Shown one piece after another: positions 19,409 through 28,861 of a stretch of 64,000 bases of DNA. The notes under the pieces were generated by a model. The model ran no database searches, was not told the DNA's origin, and worked only from the letters and a program-made list of their open reading frames with translations. The DNA is from Burkholderia plantarii. GTDB taxonomy: Bacteria > Pseudomonadota > Gammaproteobacteria > Burkholderiales > Burkholderiaceae. The stretch covers positions 2,046,001 through 2,110,000 of the forward strand of contig NZ_CP007213.1 of the NCBI RefSeq assembly GCF_001411805.1, given 5' to 3'. Position numbers and translations under genes: made by a program. Position 1 is the stretch's first letter. The number at the start of each line of letters is the position of its first letter.

Positions 19409-20731
19409 TCAGGCCACGGCGCCGAACGCGCCGGGATCGAGATCGCGCCGCGCGCCGATCTCGCGCTCGACCCAGGCCGCGATGCGCAGCGTCGCCAGGT
19501 CCGCGCCGAACGCGCCGACCACCTGGAAGCCGAGCGGCAGGCCCTGCGCGGTCCAGCCCGACGGCACCGTCACGGCCGGCATGCCGATCAGGCTCCACGG
19601 CGCGCAGAACACCGGATCGCCGGTGTCGTCGAGCCCTTCGGGCGCCGCGCCGGTGGCCGGCACGCCGACCAGTGCGTCGCAGCCGTCCAGCAGCGCCGCC
19701 GATTCGGCGCGCAGCGCGCGCTGCAGGTCCAGCGCCTCGCGATAGCGTGCCTCGGGCATCGCCGCGCCTTCATCGACGAGCGCGCGCATGTGCTGGCTCA
19801 GCTGCCCCGGATGATCGCGATCCACCGGCCCGACCGCCCGCCACGCCTCGACGCGCAGGATCACCTGCAGCGCGTCGACGATCCGCGCCAGGTCGGCGCC
19901 GAACGCGATCTCCACCACCTCGGCGCCGGCCGCGCGCAGGCGCGCGAGCGACGCCTCGAAGTTGTCCTTCTGCGCCGCCTGCATGCGCGCGTCGAACGGC
20001 GTGCGCACCACGCCCAGGCGCGGCGGCACGGCCAGCGGCGCGAACCAGGCCTGCCAGCTCGCCACGTCGCCGATGGCCTGCGGCTGCCCGGCCACGAACA
20101 GCGCGTGCGCGAGCGCCGCCGTCTCCACCGACTGCGCGAAGAAGCCGACGTGATCGAGCGAGGCCGCGAGCGGATGCACGCCCTCGCGCGAGACGCCGCC
20201 GTGGCTCGGCTTGTAGCCGACCACGCCGCAGTAGGCAGCCGGCCGGATCACCGAGCCCACCGTCTGGGTGCCGAGCGCGAGCGGCACGATGCCCGCGCCC
20301 ACCGCCGCGGCCGAGCCGCTCGACGAGCCGCCCGGCGTGTGCGTGGTGCGCCACGGGTTGACGGTCGGGCCGGGCTGGCGCCACGCGAACTCGGTGGTCA
20401 CGGTCTTGCCGAACACCACCGCGCCGTATTCGCGCAGCTTCGCCACCACGGCCGCGTCGGCGGCCGGGCGATGCTCGCGGTAGATCGGCGAGCCGTAGGC
20501 GGTCGGCATGTCGGCCGTATCGATCAGGTCCTTCACGCCCACCGGCAGCCCCGCCAGCGGCGCGCCGGCGGCGGGCTCGGCATACGCGGCCGGGCGATGC
20601 GTGAAGGCGCGCAGCACCGGTTCGAGCGCCTCGGCGCGCGCGATGCTGGCGGCCAGCCGCGCGCGGCTCGCGGCGGGCTCGCCGCGCTGCGAGATCAGCG
20701 TGGTCACGAACGACGGGGCGGTTTCGGTCAT
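19409..20731 (-). CDS. amidase (amidase-signature family), second copy
   Basis: A 440-residue amidase-signature enzyme with the catalytic Lys in VGVKDLIDTADMP, the GTHTPGGSSSGSAAAVGAG loop with the Ser pair (here THTPGGSSSGSA), and GTQTVGSVIRPAAYCG containing the nucleophile Ser. It differs enough from the amidase at 17144-18643 to be a separate branch rather than a recent duplicate; the GTQTVGS form is typical of the AtzF/allophanate- and aspartyl-amidase-like branches. It lies between the binding-protein gene and the GntR gene in one direction. Two amidases in one operon suggest stepwise cleavage of a substrate with two amide bonds. Confidence 0.9.
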   Translation of the reverse strand: MTETAPSFVTTLISQRGEPAASRARLAASIARAEALEPVLRAFTHRPAAYAEPAAGAPLAGLPVGVKDLIDTADMPTAYGSPIYREHRPAADAAVVAKLREYGAVVFGKTVTTEFAWRQPGPTVNPWRTTHTPGGSSSGSAAAVGAGIVPLALGTQTVGSVIRPAAYCGVVGYKPSHGGVSREGVHPLAASLDHVGFFAQSVETAALAHALFVAGQPQAIGDVASWQAWFAPLAVPPRLGVVRTPFDARMQAAQKDNFEASLARLRAAGAEVVEIAFGADLARIVDALQVILRVEAWRAVGPVDRDHPGQLSQHMRALVDEGAAMPEARYREALDLQRALRAESAALLDGCDALVGVPATGAAPEGLDDTGDPVFCAPWSLIGMPAVTVPSGWTAQGLPLGFQVVGAFGADLATLRIAAWVEREIGARRDLDPGAFGAVA

Positions 20732-20810
20732 GTTGCGGCTCCCTGCGGAGCGTTCGCCGGCCCCCGGCCGCGAACGCGTTGATCGAAGCGCGGGCGGGCC
20801 CGCGCGGAAC

Positions 20811-21794
20811 TCACTTGCCCAGCGCCGCGGCGAACGAATTGTCGACCGCGCCGGCGTAGGTCACGCTGCCGGGCTTGATGTTGCCGATCGACTCCTGCAG
20901 GTCCAGCGCGTTGCGGAATGCCTGCTCGGAAATCGCGGGCGTCGGCGCATAGATGTTCTGGTCGATCAGGCGGCCCACGGCAGCCTCCACGATCTTCGGG
21001 TCGAGCGTCGGAAACTCGCTTTTCGCCACGTCCTTGGCGGTCTGCGGCGACTGGCGGATCAGCGCCTCGGCCTCGGCCATCGACTTCACGAAGGCGGCCA
21101 CCATCTTCGGCTTGTCCTTGATGGTGGACGCCAGCGTGTCGATGGTCGAGAACGCGTAGCCGCCCGGGTAGGCCTTCGGGAAACCATATACGATCCGGTA
21201 GCCCTGCGCGATGCCGGTGTCGGCCTGCGGCTCGTAGACGGCCGCCGCCTGGCTGCGGCCCGCGCTCACCGGCGCGAGTTCGGTGCCGATCTGCACCGTG
21301 TTGAGCGCGACCTTGTCGATCTTCTGGTCCTTCACGAGCCGCTGCAGCAGGTAGGTGCTGGTGGACGGCGGCAGCGCCACCGCCACGCTCTTGCCCGACA
21401 GGTCGCCCGGCTGATGCACGCCGGCCTCGGGCGGCGCGATCACCCACACCGGCACGCCCGCCACCACGTTGGCCACGCTGATCACGCTGGCGCCCTTCAG
21501 GTTCGCGAGCACCGCCGTCATCGGGTCCTGCAGCGAGAAATCGGCATGGCCGCCGATCACCGCCGCCACGCCGGCCGCGCCGCTGCTGGCCGTCACCTTC
21601 TTCACGTCGAGCCCGTTCTTCGCGAAGATGCCCTTGTCGATCGCGACGTAGAGCGGCAGGTACTGGATCGACTGGAACGCCTGGTACACCGTCACCGGCT
21701 CGGCCGCCCGCGCCTGCATCTGTCCCGCCAGTCCGGCCGCGAGCGCGACGCCCGCCGCGATTGCTCCCGTGCGCATGTTGATTCGCTTCATCAT
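20811..21794 (-). CDS. nitrate/sulfonate/taurine-type ABC substrate-binding protein
   Basis: Start set at 21794 because its ATG overlaps the permease stop as ATGA and GGAAGG precedes it; a second ATG follows at once. The 327-residue protein has a signal peptide (cut near QARA-AEP) and the SsuA/TauA/ThiY-like (NMT1) fold: FQSIQYLPLYVAIDKGIF, then KGASVISVANV. It delivers solute to the permease and ATPase encoded upstream. Together with two amidases it implies uptake of a small amide or N-containing compound. No sulfonate monooxygenase lies nearby, which argues against alkanesulfonate use. Confidence 0.9.
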   Translation of the reverse strand: MMKRINMRTGAIAAGVALAAGLAGQMQARAAEPVTVYQAFQSIQYLPLYVAIDKGIFAKNGLDVKKVTASSGAAGVAAVIGGHADFSLQDPMTAVLANLKGASVISVANVVAGVPVWVIAPPEAGVHQPGDLSGKSVAVALPPSTSTYLLQRLVKDQKIDKVALNTVQIGTELAPVSAGRSQAAAVYEPQADTGIAQGYRIVYGFPKAYPGGYAFSTIDTLASTIKDKPKMVAAFVKSMAEAEALIRQSPQTAKDVAKSEFPTLDPKIVEAAVGRLIDQNIYAPTPAISEQAFRNALDLQESIGNIKPGSVTYAGAVDNSFAAALGK

Positions 21795-22624
21795 CTTGCC
21801 TTCCATGAAATCACCTTCGCTTCCGTGAATTGAACGATCCAGCTCAGCAGCGTCGCCATCAGCGTGAGCACGATGATGCCGAGCCACACCGTGTTCAGGT
21901 CGAACAGCGAACCCGCGACGAACACCTCGTGGCCGAGCCCGGCCTGCGAGGCGATGTACTCGCCCACCACCGCGCCGATCAGCGCGAAGCCGATGTTCAC
22001 GCGCAGCGTCGAGAACACCCACGGCAGCGCGCCCGGCAAGATCAGCTTGGTGAAGATCAGCGCGGGCCGCGCGTTGAACGAGCGGAACAGGTTGAGCAGA
22101 TCGCGGTCGATCTCGCGCGAGGCCGCGCACGCCGAGATCATCGCCACCGCGAACGTGGAAATGCCGGCCAGCCACACCTTCGACGCCATGTCGGAGCCGA
22201 ACCAGATCACGATCAGCGGGCCGAGCGCGATCTTCGGGATGCTGTTGAGGATGATCGACAGGCCCTCGGCCACGCCCGAGACGCGCGGCACGAACCACAG
22301 CAGCAGGCCGGCCGCGATGCCCAGGCCGCTGCCGATCACGAGGCCGAGCACGGTCTCGTAGAACGTGACCAGCGTGTCGCCGACCAGCGTGCCGCCGTCG
22401 AGCCCCTGCCGCAGGGCCAGCCAGATGCCGGTGGGCGAGCCGAGCAGCTTGCCGTTGATCCAGCCCGCCGAGACCGCCAGCTGCCAGAAGCCGATCAGCA
22501 GCAGCACCACCAGCGCGACCGCGCCCGTGGTGCCGAGCCGGGCGGCGCGGCGCGGTTTCGCGCGCCGGCGCGGCGGCAGATTGGACGAATTCGACGAATT
22601 GGAAGACATCGCTACGTCGCTCAT
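21791..22624 (-). CDS. ABC permease of nitrate/sulfonate type (SsuC/TauC-like)
   Basis: A 277-residue inner-membrane protein with about six hydrophobic segments and the binding-protein-dependent permease motif in its C-terminal half (ILPGALPWVFSTLRVNIGFAL, the EAA-loop region contacting the ATPase). The N-terminus carries a short Ser/Asn repeat (SSNSSNSSN) and then basic residues before the first segment, an odd but probably unstructured cytoplasmic tail. Its start overlaps the ATPase stop (ATGA), and its stop overlaps the start of the binding protein in the same way, so the three are tightly coupled. Confidence 0.92.
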   Translation of the reverse strand: MSDVAMSSNSSNSSNLPPRRRAKPRRAARLGTTGAVALVVLLLIGFWQLAVSAGWINGKLLGSPTGIWLALRQGLDGGTLVGDTLVTFYETVLGLVIGSGLGIAAGLLLWFVPRVSGVAEGLSIILNSIPKIALGPLIVIWFGSDMASKVWLAGISTFAVAMISACAASREIDRDLLNLFRSFNARPALIFTKLILPGALPWVFSTLRVNIGFALIGAVVGEYIASQAGLGHEVFVAGSLFDLNTVWLGIIVLTLMATLLSWIVQFTEAKVISWKAR

Positions 22625-23478
22625 GTCGTGGCTCCCGCGTGCTGGATGGTGTGGCTGCGCAGTCCGTTCCAGACGCGCGAGTGGTAGGTGCGGAACTCCG
22701 GCGCCTCGCGCGCCGACACCGCGGTGCGCGGGCCGTGCGTGGTGAGGCGCACCTCGATGTCGTCCTCGATGCGCGCCGGGCGCCCGCCCAGCAGGATCAC
22801 GCGATCGCTGACCGCGATCGCCTCCTCGATGTCGTGCGTGACGAGCACGACGCTCGTGCCGTTCTGCTCGCGCAGCATCATCACGTCGTCCTCCAGCGCG
22901 AGCCGGGTCTCGTAGTCGAGCGCGGAGAACGGCTCGTCGAGCAGCACCAGCGTGGGATCGACCAGCAGCGTGCGGGTCAGCGCCACGCGCTGGCGCATGC
23001 CGCCCGACAGCGAATGCGGATAGGCGTCGGCCACGGCGCCCAGCCCGTAGCGCGACAGCATCTGGCGCGCGCGTTCGAGATCGGCCGGGCCGATCTTGCG
23101 GTACAGCTCGATGCCGAGCACCGCGTTCTGCAACACCGTGCGCCACGGCATCAGCAGGTCCTTCTGCAGCATGTAGGCGATGCGGCCCGCGCTGCCGTCC
23201 TCGCGCGCGCCCACGCTCACCTGGCCCGACTGCGGCCGGATCAGCCCGGACACCAGATTGAACAGCGTGCTCTTGCCGGCGCCGCTGCGCCCGACGATCG
23301 ACACGATCTCGCCGCGCTTCACGCTGAAGTCGAGCCGCTCGAAGATCGGCACCTCCACGTCGTCTGCAGTCCGAAATGCATGGCTGAGCTGCTGGACCCT
23401 GAGGCGGTCCGTGCCCGATGCGCGCATCGCATCGATCCCGCCCGCTGCAGGCGCAGCGGCAAAGGCAGAGAGATTCAT
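22621..23478 (-). CDS. ABC ATPase of nitrate/sulfonate type (SsuB/TauB-like)
   Basis: Start set at 23478 (MNLSAFAAA) because GGAG precedes it at good spacing; ATGs at 23484 and 23490 in the same frame are possible. The 285-residue ATPase has Walker A GRSGAGKST, signature LSGGMRQR, Walker B VLLDEPFSALD and switch His in VTHDIEEA, the pattern of SsuB/TauB. It energises the permease that follows. It is the first gene of the importer-amidase set and lies downstream of a region with palindromic GCACAA repeats. An N-terminal stretch of about 25 residues before the ATPase core is poorly conserved. Confidence 0.93.
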   Translation of the reverse strand: MNLSAFAAAPAAGGIDAMRASGTDRLRVQQLSHAFRTADDVEVPIFERLDFSVKRGEIVSIVGRSGAGKSTLFNLVSGLIRPQSGQVSVGAREDGSAGRIAYMLQKDLLMPWRTVLQNAVLGIELYRKIGPADLERARQMLSRYGLGAVADAYPHSLSGGMRQRVALTRTLLVDPTLVLLDEPFSALDYETRLALEDDVMMLREQNGTSVVLVTHDIEEAIAVSDRVILLGGRPARIEDDIEVRLTTHGPRTAVSAREAPEFRTYHSRVWNGLRSHTIQHAGATT

Positions 23479-23848
23479 GGACATCTCCATCGGTACGTGA
23501 TGTACGTTTGTGCTATGCACAACGCATCATGCACAATCAAAAAAGCCGTGGCACAAAATGAAAAAAAGTCGGTGGCGGCCGCGTGCCGCAAGCTGGGGCG
23601 CGGGTCGCGCACGAAAAACGTGCGGGCTGGTGAAGTGTCGTGCCGGCGCGGGGAATGCCGCACCGCGATGGCGCACGAGGCGGTGCGCCGGCAACGATCG
23701 CCGAGGGAGGACGGGGGAAGGAGGCGACTTCGTTGTTCTTCGTTATTGAACGAAGCCGCCGGAGCTGGAAAACCTGTCGGTGTGTCCGCGCCGTATCCGG
23801 GATCGCGATGGATTCGATCCGGCTGGCGGCGCTGCGGGCCTTGTGCCC
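23479..23848. other. 370-base control region upstream of the importer-amidase operon
   Basis: No gene is supported here. The left half contains A-rich sequence and the GCACAA repeats described separately. The right half is GC-rich and adjoins the stop of the FkbM gene. Confidence 0.5.
23508..23556 (-). promoter_or_regulatory. candidate operator: TTGTGC-TAT-GCACAA palindrome plus two more GCACAA half-sites
   Basis: TTGTGC and GCACAA form a perfect inverted repeat at 23508-23522 around TAT, and further direct GCACAA half-sites occur at 23531-23536 and 23551-23556. The cluster starts 30 bases upstream of the ATPase start and lies in the expected promoter zone. Length and symmetry fit a dimeric GntR/FCD regulator; assignment to the GntR gene at 18701 is inferred. 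Confidence 0.5.
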
Positions 23849-24667
23849 CTACGCGGCCGGCTCGCGGCAGAACACGAACATCGGGCTGGTGTGGTGATAC
23901 GTGTCGCCCGGCTCGGTATCGATGTCCACCAGTTCCAGCGCGTAGTCGGACTTGCGCAGGAACGCGCGGTAGCCATGGGGATGGGTCGCCTGCACGCCGG
24001 CCTGGAACGGGTGCCGCAGGTCGCCGAACAGCTCGGCGATGATCGCGCGCGGCGGCGCCTCGGCCAGCGTCCGGCGCGCGCCCGCGAGCGCGTCCACTTC
24101 GGCGCCCTCGATGTCGAGCTTCCAGATGTCGAACGCGCCGTGGGCGTCGCGCAGCGCGTCGATGGTGGTGGTGCCCACCTCGATGCGCTGATGCTGGTCG
24201 CCGAAGATGTACGGGAACAGCGCGAGCACCTCGTCCTTCAGGCTCGAGCCCTGGTTGTGCGCGAGCGAGATCGTCATCGCGGCCTGGCCGATCCCGCCCG
24301 AGATCGCCTGATCGACGGCCACCACGCGCACGGCCGGCAGCATCGCGAGCCGCGCGAACAGCGCCGGGACCGGCTCGGCCGCGATCACGCGGCGCGCGCC
24401 GGTTTCGAGCAGCTCGAGCGCCGTCACGCCGATGTTCGCGCCGGCGTCGAGCACCTGGTCGCCGGGCTGCACGAAGCGCCGGAACAGCGCGCGGTCCACG
24501 TCGCCCTGTGGGTAGCGCAGCTCGAGCAGCAGCGACGCCGCGTAATAGCGTTCGTGCCGGTGGGACAGGTCCAGCGTGATGGGAATCGCGCCGATCTCGA
24601 AGCTGACCTTGCCGCTGTCGCGGATGTTGGCCTCGATTTCCGTGTGCAGCATTTCCCGCTTCGACAT
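23849..24667 (-). CDS. FkbM-family SAM-dependent methyltransferase
   Basis: Start set at the ATG at 24667 (MSKREM); the longer frame would need a GTG. The 272-residue protein has the SAM-binding motif VLDAGANIGVTALELL at about residues 71-86 and the FkbM hallmark DIWKLDIEGAEVDAL about 90 residues later. FkbM-type enzymes O-methylate sugars, polyketides or glycopeptides. No glycosyltransferase or polyketide gene adjoins it. The neighbour upstream is an aldo/keto reductase in the same direction, 97 bases away. Its substrate cannot be told from this context. Confidence 0.88.
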   Translation of the reverse strand: MSKREMLHTEIEANIRDSGKVSFEIGAIPITLDLSHRHERYYAASLLLELRYPQGDVDRALFRRFVQPGDQVLDAGANIGVTALELLETGARRVIAAEPVPALFARLAMLPAVRVVAVDQAISGGIGQAAMTISLAHNQGSSLKDEVLALFPYIFGDQHQRIEVGTTTIDALRDAHGAFDIWKLDIEGAEVDALAGARRTLAEAPPRAIIAELFGDLRHPFQAGVQATHPHGYRAFLRKSDYALELVDIDTEPGDTYHHTSPMFVFCREPAA

Positions 24668-24764
24668 GGTGCGCTCTTCGGTTGGATGAAGGCGCACATT
24701 ATGCCGTACCCGCCGCGCCGCCCGTTCGGGCGCGCGGCGGCACTCCGCACGGCGTGGCGCGGGC

Positions 24765-25748
<984 letters not shown>

Positions 25749-25928
25749 TTCCCACTCCTCCATCAGATTGATTCGCCGGTCGGCTTGCACCGGTTTTGCA
25801 ATTGGCTTACGGCGGCGGGCGCCGCGCCGCGTGCCGACGCCAACGGGACAGGATTGTCGCCCATCTCGGGGGAGGCTGCCGCGAGGCCGCGCGCGGCGCG
25901 GCGGGCGGTGGTCACGCTCTGGTCACTG

Positions 25929-26903
25929 CTACGCGTCGCGATATCCCGGCGGGTTCGTCTCCGAGCGCGGCAGCGCCTCGTCCGCGAGCCCCCAGCGCGC
26001 CAGCGCCGCGCGATACTGGCCGCCCGCGATCAGGCGGTTGGTGGCCGCCGTCAGCACCGGCGCGAGGCCGCCGCCCTTGCGCGTGGCGATCGCCACGTCG
26101 GCGCGCTCGGGCCAGCCCGCGTTCACCGTGCCGACCAGGCGAATCGTGTGCTGCGTGGCCGCCTCGTAGGCGAGCGGCGCGTGCGGATTCAGCACCGCGT
26201 CGGCGCGTCCCGAGCCGAGCGCGAGCAGCGCCGAGGCGGCATCGTCGAAATACAGCAGCGTGGCCGCCTTCAGGCCGTGCGCCACGTTCTCGCGGCTCCA
26301 TGCCAGCAGGATGCGCTCCTGGATCGTGCCGGAGCTGGTGATGATGCGCAGCCCGGCGATGTCGCGCGGCCCGCGGATCGCCGCGATCGGGCTCGCGGCC
26401 GGCACGTAGAACGCGTGCAGGCCGAGCCGGTAGGTGCTGAAGTCGAACTTGCGCTTGCGCTGCTCGGTCACGCCGACGTTCGAGATCACCGCGTCGAACT
26501 TGCCCGACGCGAGCCCGAGCGGCCAGTCGGGCCACGCCACCACCACCGGCGCGAGCGCCAGGCCCAACGCGTCGGCGAGCAGGTGCGCGTAGTCCGGGTC
26601 CGAGCCGACCAGGGTCCGCGCGTCGCTCGCATAGGTGGCGATCGGCGGCGCGAACGGCGACACGGCCACCGTCAGCGCGCCGGGCGTGACGAGCCGGTAG
26701 CCGGAGGCGGCGAGCGCGGCCCGCGCGGCCGGATCGTCGGGCGCGCGAATCCGGCCGCGCTGCGCGGGGCTGAAATCGAAGGCCGGCGGCGGCGTATCGG
26801 GCGATGGCGATGGCGCGGCGGCGGCGGCGAGGCCGTCGCGCCACGCCGCCGCCGTGAGGGTCCAGGTGCCGAGTTGCGCGAGGAATTGTCTGCGTCGGGT
26901 CAT
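25929..26903 (-). CDS. polar amino-acid-type periplasmic substrate-binding protein with a Tat-like signal
   Basis: The 324-residue protein begins MTRRRQFLAQLG, a twin-arginine-like motif, then a hydrophobic stretch to about residue 28 and a Pro-rich linker. The mature part is a type II binding protein of the family 3 class (YLLADALGLALAPVVVAWPDW-like region; SGKFDAVISNVGVTEQRKRKFDFS). No permease or ATPase gene adjoins, so it is an orphan or serves a transporter elsewhere. A Tat signal on such a protein would be unusual and would imply folding in the cytoplasm before export. Confidence 0.78.
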   Translation of the reverse strand: MTRRRQFLAQLGTWTLTAAAWRDGLAAAAAPSPSPDTPPPAFDFSPAQRGRIRAPDDPAARAALAASGYRLVTPGALTVAVSPFAPPIATYASDARTLVGSDPDYAHLLADALGLALAPVVVAWPDWPLGLASGKFDAVISNVGVTEQRKRKFDFSTYRLGLHAFYVPAASPIAAIRGPRDIAGLRIITSSGTIQERILLAWSRENVAHGLKAATLLYFDDAASALLALGSGRADAVLNPHAPLAYEAATQHTIRLVGTVNAGWPERADVAIATRKGGGLAPVLTAATNRLIAGGQYRAALARWGLADEALPRSETNPPGYRDA

Positions 26904-27178
26904 GGGTGGTCCTGCGTCGTGCCGGGTGGTCCCGCAGCGGCGCGGCGCGAAGCCGTGGCGAAGGCCGCGCGCCGCTGCCGCAGCGGCTGTCGCCGCCGAG
27001 TGTAAGCAATGCGCGCGGGTTCGCGAACGAGGCGATCCGGGAATCCTTATCGCCAGACGTGCACAAGCGGCGCGGCGGCGCCGGACCGGCGTGTTACGCT
27101 GCGTGGCGCGTCGCGTCGGCGGCCGCGTCGATCCCGACATTCGTCAAAATCATCAGAACGACACGAGACCCGCTAACC

Positions 27179-27532
27179 ATGATCGCCAACCTGCTGACCG
27201 GCCTCGTCGCCGCCATCCACGTCTATATCGTCGTGCTCGAAATGTTCCTGTGGACCACGCCGAAGGGCCGCCGCGTGTTCGGCCTGACGGCGGACTTCGC
27301 GCAGCAGACGCGCGTACTGGCCGCCAACCAGGGCCTCTACAACGGCTTCCTCGCGGCGGGGCTGATCGCCGGGCTCGTGTCGGCCGAACACGGCCACGCG
27401 TTCAAGCTGTTCTTCCTGATCTGCGTGATCGTGGCCGGCGTGTTCGGCGCGGCCACCGCGAGCCGCCGCATCCTGTTCGCGCAGGCGCTGCCGGCCGCGA
27501 TCGCGCTGGCCGCCCTGTTCGCGAACGTCTGA
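27179..27532 (+). CDS. DUF1304-family small membrane protein
   Basis: A 117-residue protein with four hydrophobic segments and the DUF1304 hallmarks: HVYIVVLEMFLWTT near the N-terminus, NQGLYNGFLAAGL in the middle and the VIVAGVFGAAT segment. The length is typical for the family. It resides in the inner membrane; no activity is known. It stands alone and is divergent from the binding-protein gene across about 275 bases. A 413-base gap follows it. Confidence 0.88.
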   Translation: MIANLLTGLVAAIHVYIVVLEMFLWTTPKGRRVFGLTADFAQQTRVLAANQGLYNGFLAAGLIAGLVSAEHGHAFKLFFLICVIVAGVFGAATASRRILFAQALPAAIALAALFANV

Positions 27533-27945
27533 TGCCAGGCCGCGGTGCTTGATGCGCCGCGCGCCCGACTTCCTCGCACGAACGCGGCGGCGCCGAGCCG
27601 TCGCGGCGCTCGCCTGATCGGCCCGCCCGACGGCGCGGCACGCGTCACGACGCCGGGCAACATCGAAGCCCGCGACGCCGCCCGCATCGCGCATCGGCAC
27701 CGATAAAAACCACCCCCGGTCCGCCCGTTCCCACCAGACGCGGCGCGACGACACGAATCGCGACGCGGCGCAACACCGCGCGATCCTCCACTCGCGACGC
27801 CCTTCCCGCCCGCATCCTCGCCTCGCCCCATGCCATACCTTCGTCTATCTGTGCGCCCGCGATAGCGGTCGATACGATGGGTTCCATGGAGCGCCGGATC
27901 ACACGAGCCGACCACCGCCGTGTTCAACCACTTAGCGAGAATGCC
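27533..27945. other. 413-base intergenic region ahead of the 28-37 kb gene set
   Basis: No coding frame is convincing. The right part (about 27840-27945) is less GC-rich and should hold the promoter of the oxygenase gene at 27946. I see no clean -35/-10 pair or operator by eye. Confidence 0.5.
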
Positions 27946-28851
27946 ATGTCCTTTCCCCTGTCTCCCGCCCAGGTCGCCCAGTTCGAAGCCGACGGATTCC
28001 TCGTCATTCCCGGCCTGCTCGACACCGAGGCGGTCGCCTCGATGCAGGCCGCCATCGACGAGATCATCGCCTCGACCAGCGACCTGCGCGAAGTCGCCGA
28101 ACTCGAGCCGAGCGATCCCGCCGTGATCCGCCGCATCTGGCAACCGTCGAAGCGCCACGCCGCGTTCCGTGCCGTGCAGGAGAACTCGCGCCTGCTCGAT
28201 CATCTCGAGTCGCTGATCGGCCCCGACATCGTGTTCCACCACAGCAAGCTCAACATGAAGGGACCGCGCGTCGGCTCGCCGGTGGAATGGCACCAGGATT
28301 TCTCGTACTACCCGCACACCAATTCGAAGCTGGTGGCCTGCCTCGTCTATCTCGACGACGCGTCCGAATCGAACGGCTGCCTGCGCGTGCTGGCCGGCTC
28401 GCACAAGGCGCAGATCTACGACCACTCCGAGAACGGCTTCTTCCGCGGCAAGGTCGGCCTCGACAAGCTGCCGTCCGGCTGCGTGGAAAAGACCGCGGCG
28501 GGCCGCGCCGGCAGCGCCGTGTTCCTGCACTGCCGCGTGCTGCACCGCTCCGACCCGAACCATTCGGACCGCTACCGCCGCTGCTTCATCCCGGCCTACC
28601 GCGCCGCCGACGCGCTGCCGATCTACTACGGCCCGCACGCCGCGCACAACGAGGCCGGCACCTATCTGCTGCGCGGGCAGCAGCGCCGCTTCGTGACGAG
28701 CGAGGCCGGCACCTGGCCGATGCCGATCACGGAGAAGGCGTTCAACTCGCTCTACGCGCTGCAGCAGGGCGAGCACACGCTCGACCAGCCGCTGCACACC
28801 GTGTCGAGCGGCTACGCCACCCAGCCCCACCAGCCCGCCACCCACCAGTAA
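27946..28851 (+). CDS. phytanoyl-CoA dioxygenase (PhyH)-family Fe(II)/2-oxoglutarate oxygenase
   Basis: Start chosen at 27946 (MSFPLS); the frame extends 23 codons upstream without family similarity. The 301-residue protein shows the iron-binding facial triad as His116 and Asp118 in EWHQDFSYY and a distal His200 in VLHRSDPN. The Arg-rich segment RYRRCFIPAYR lies downstream, where 2-oxoglutarate-binding residues are expected. PhyH enzymes hydroxylate or otherwise oxidise small molecules and appear often in natural-product loci. The ATP-grasp/DUF1611 gene starts 10 bases after its stop, so they share a transcript. It would tailor an acid or amino-acid-like building block here. Confidence 0.88.
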   Translation: MSFPLSPAQVAQFEADGFLVIPGLLDTEAVASMQAAIDEIIASTSDLREVAELEPSDPAVIRRIWQPSKRHAAFRAVQENSRLLDHLESLIGPDIVFHHSKLNMKGPRVGSPVEWHQDFSYYPHTNSKLVACLVYLDDASESNGCLRVLAGSHKAQIYDHSENGFFRGKVGLDKLPSGCVEKTAAGRAGSAVFLHCRVLHRSDPNHSDRYRRCFIPAYRAADALPIYYGPHAAHNEAGTYLLRGQQRRFVTSEAGTWPMPITEKAFNSLYALQQGEHTLDQPLHTVSSGYATQPHQPATHQ

Positions 28852-28861
28852 CGGGGTCGTC

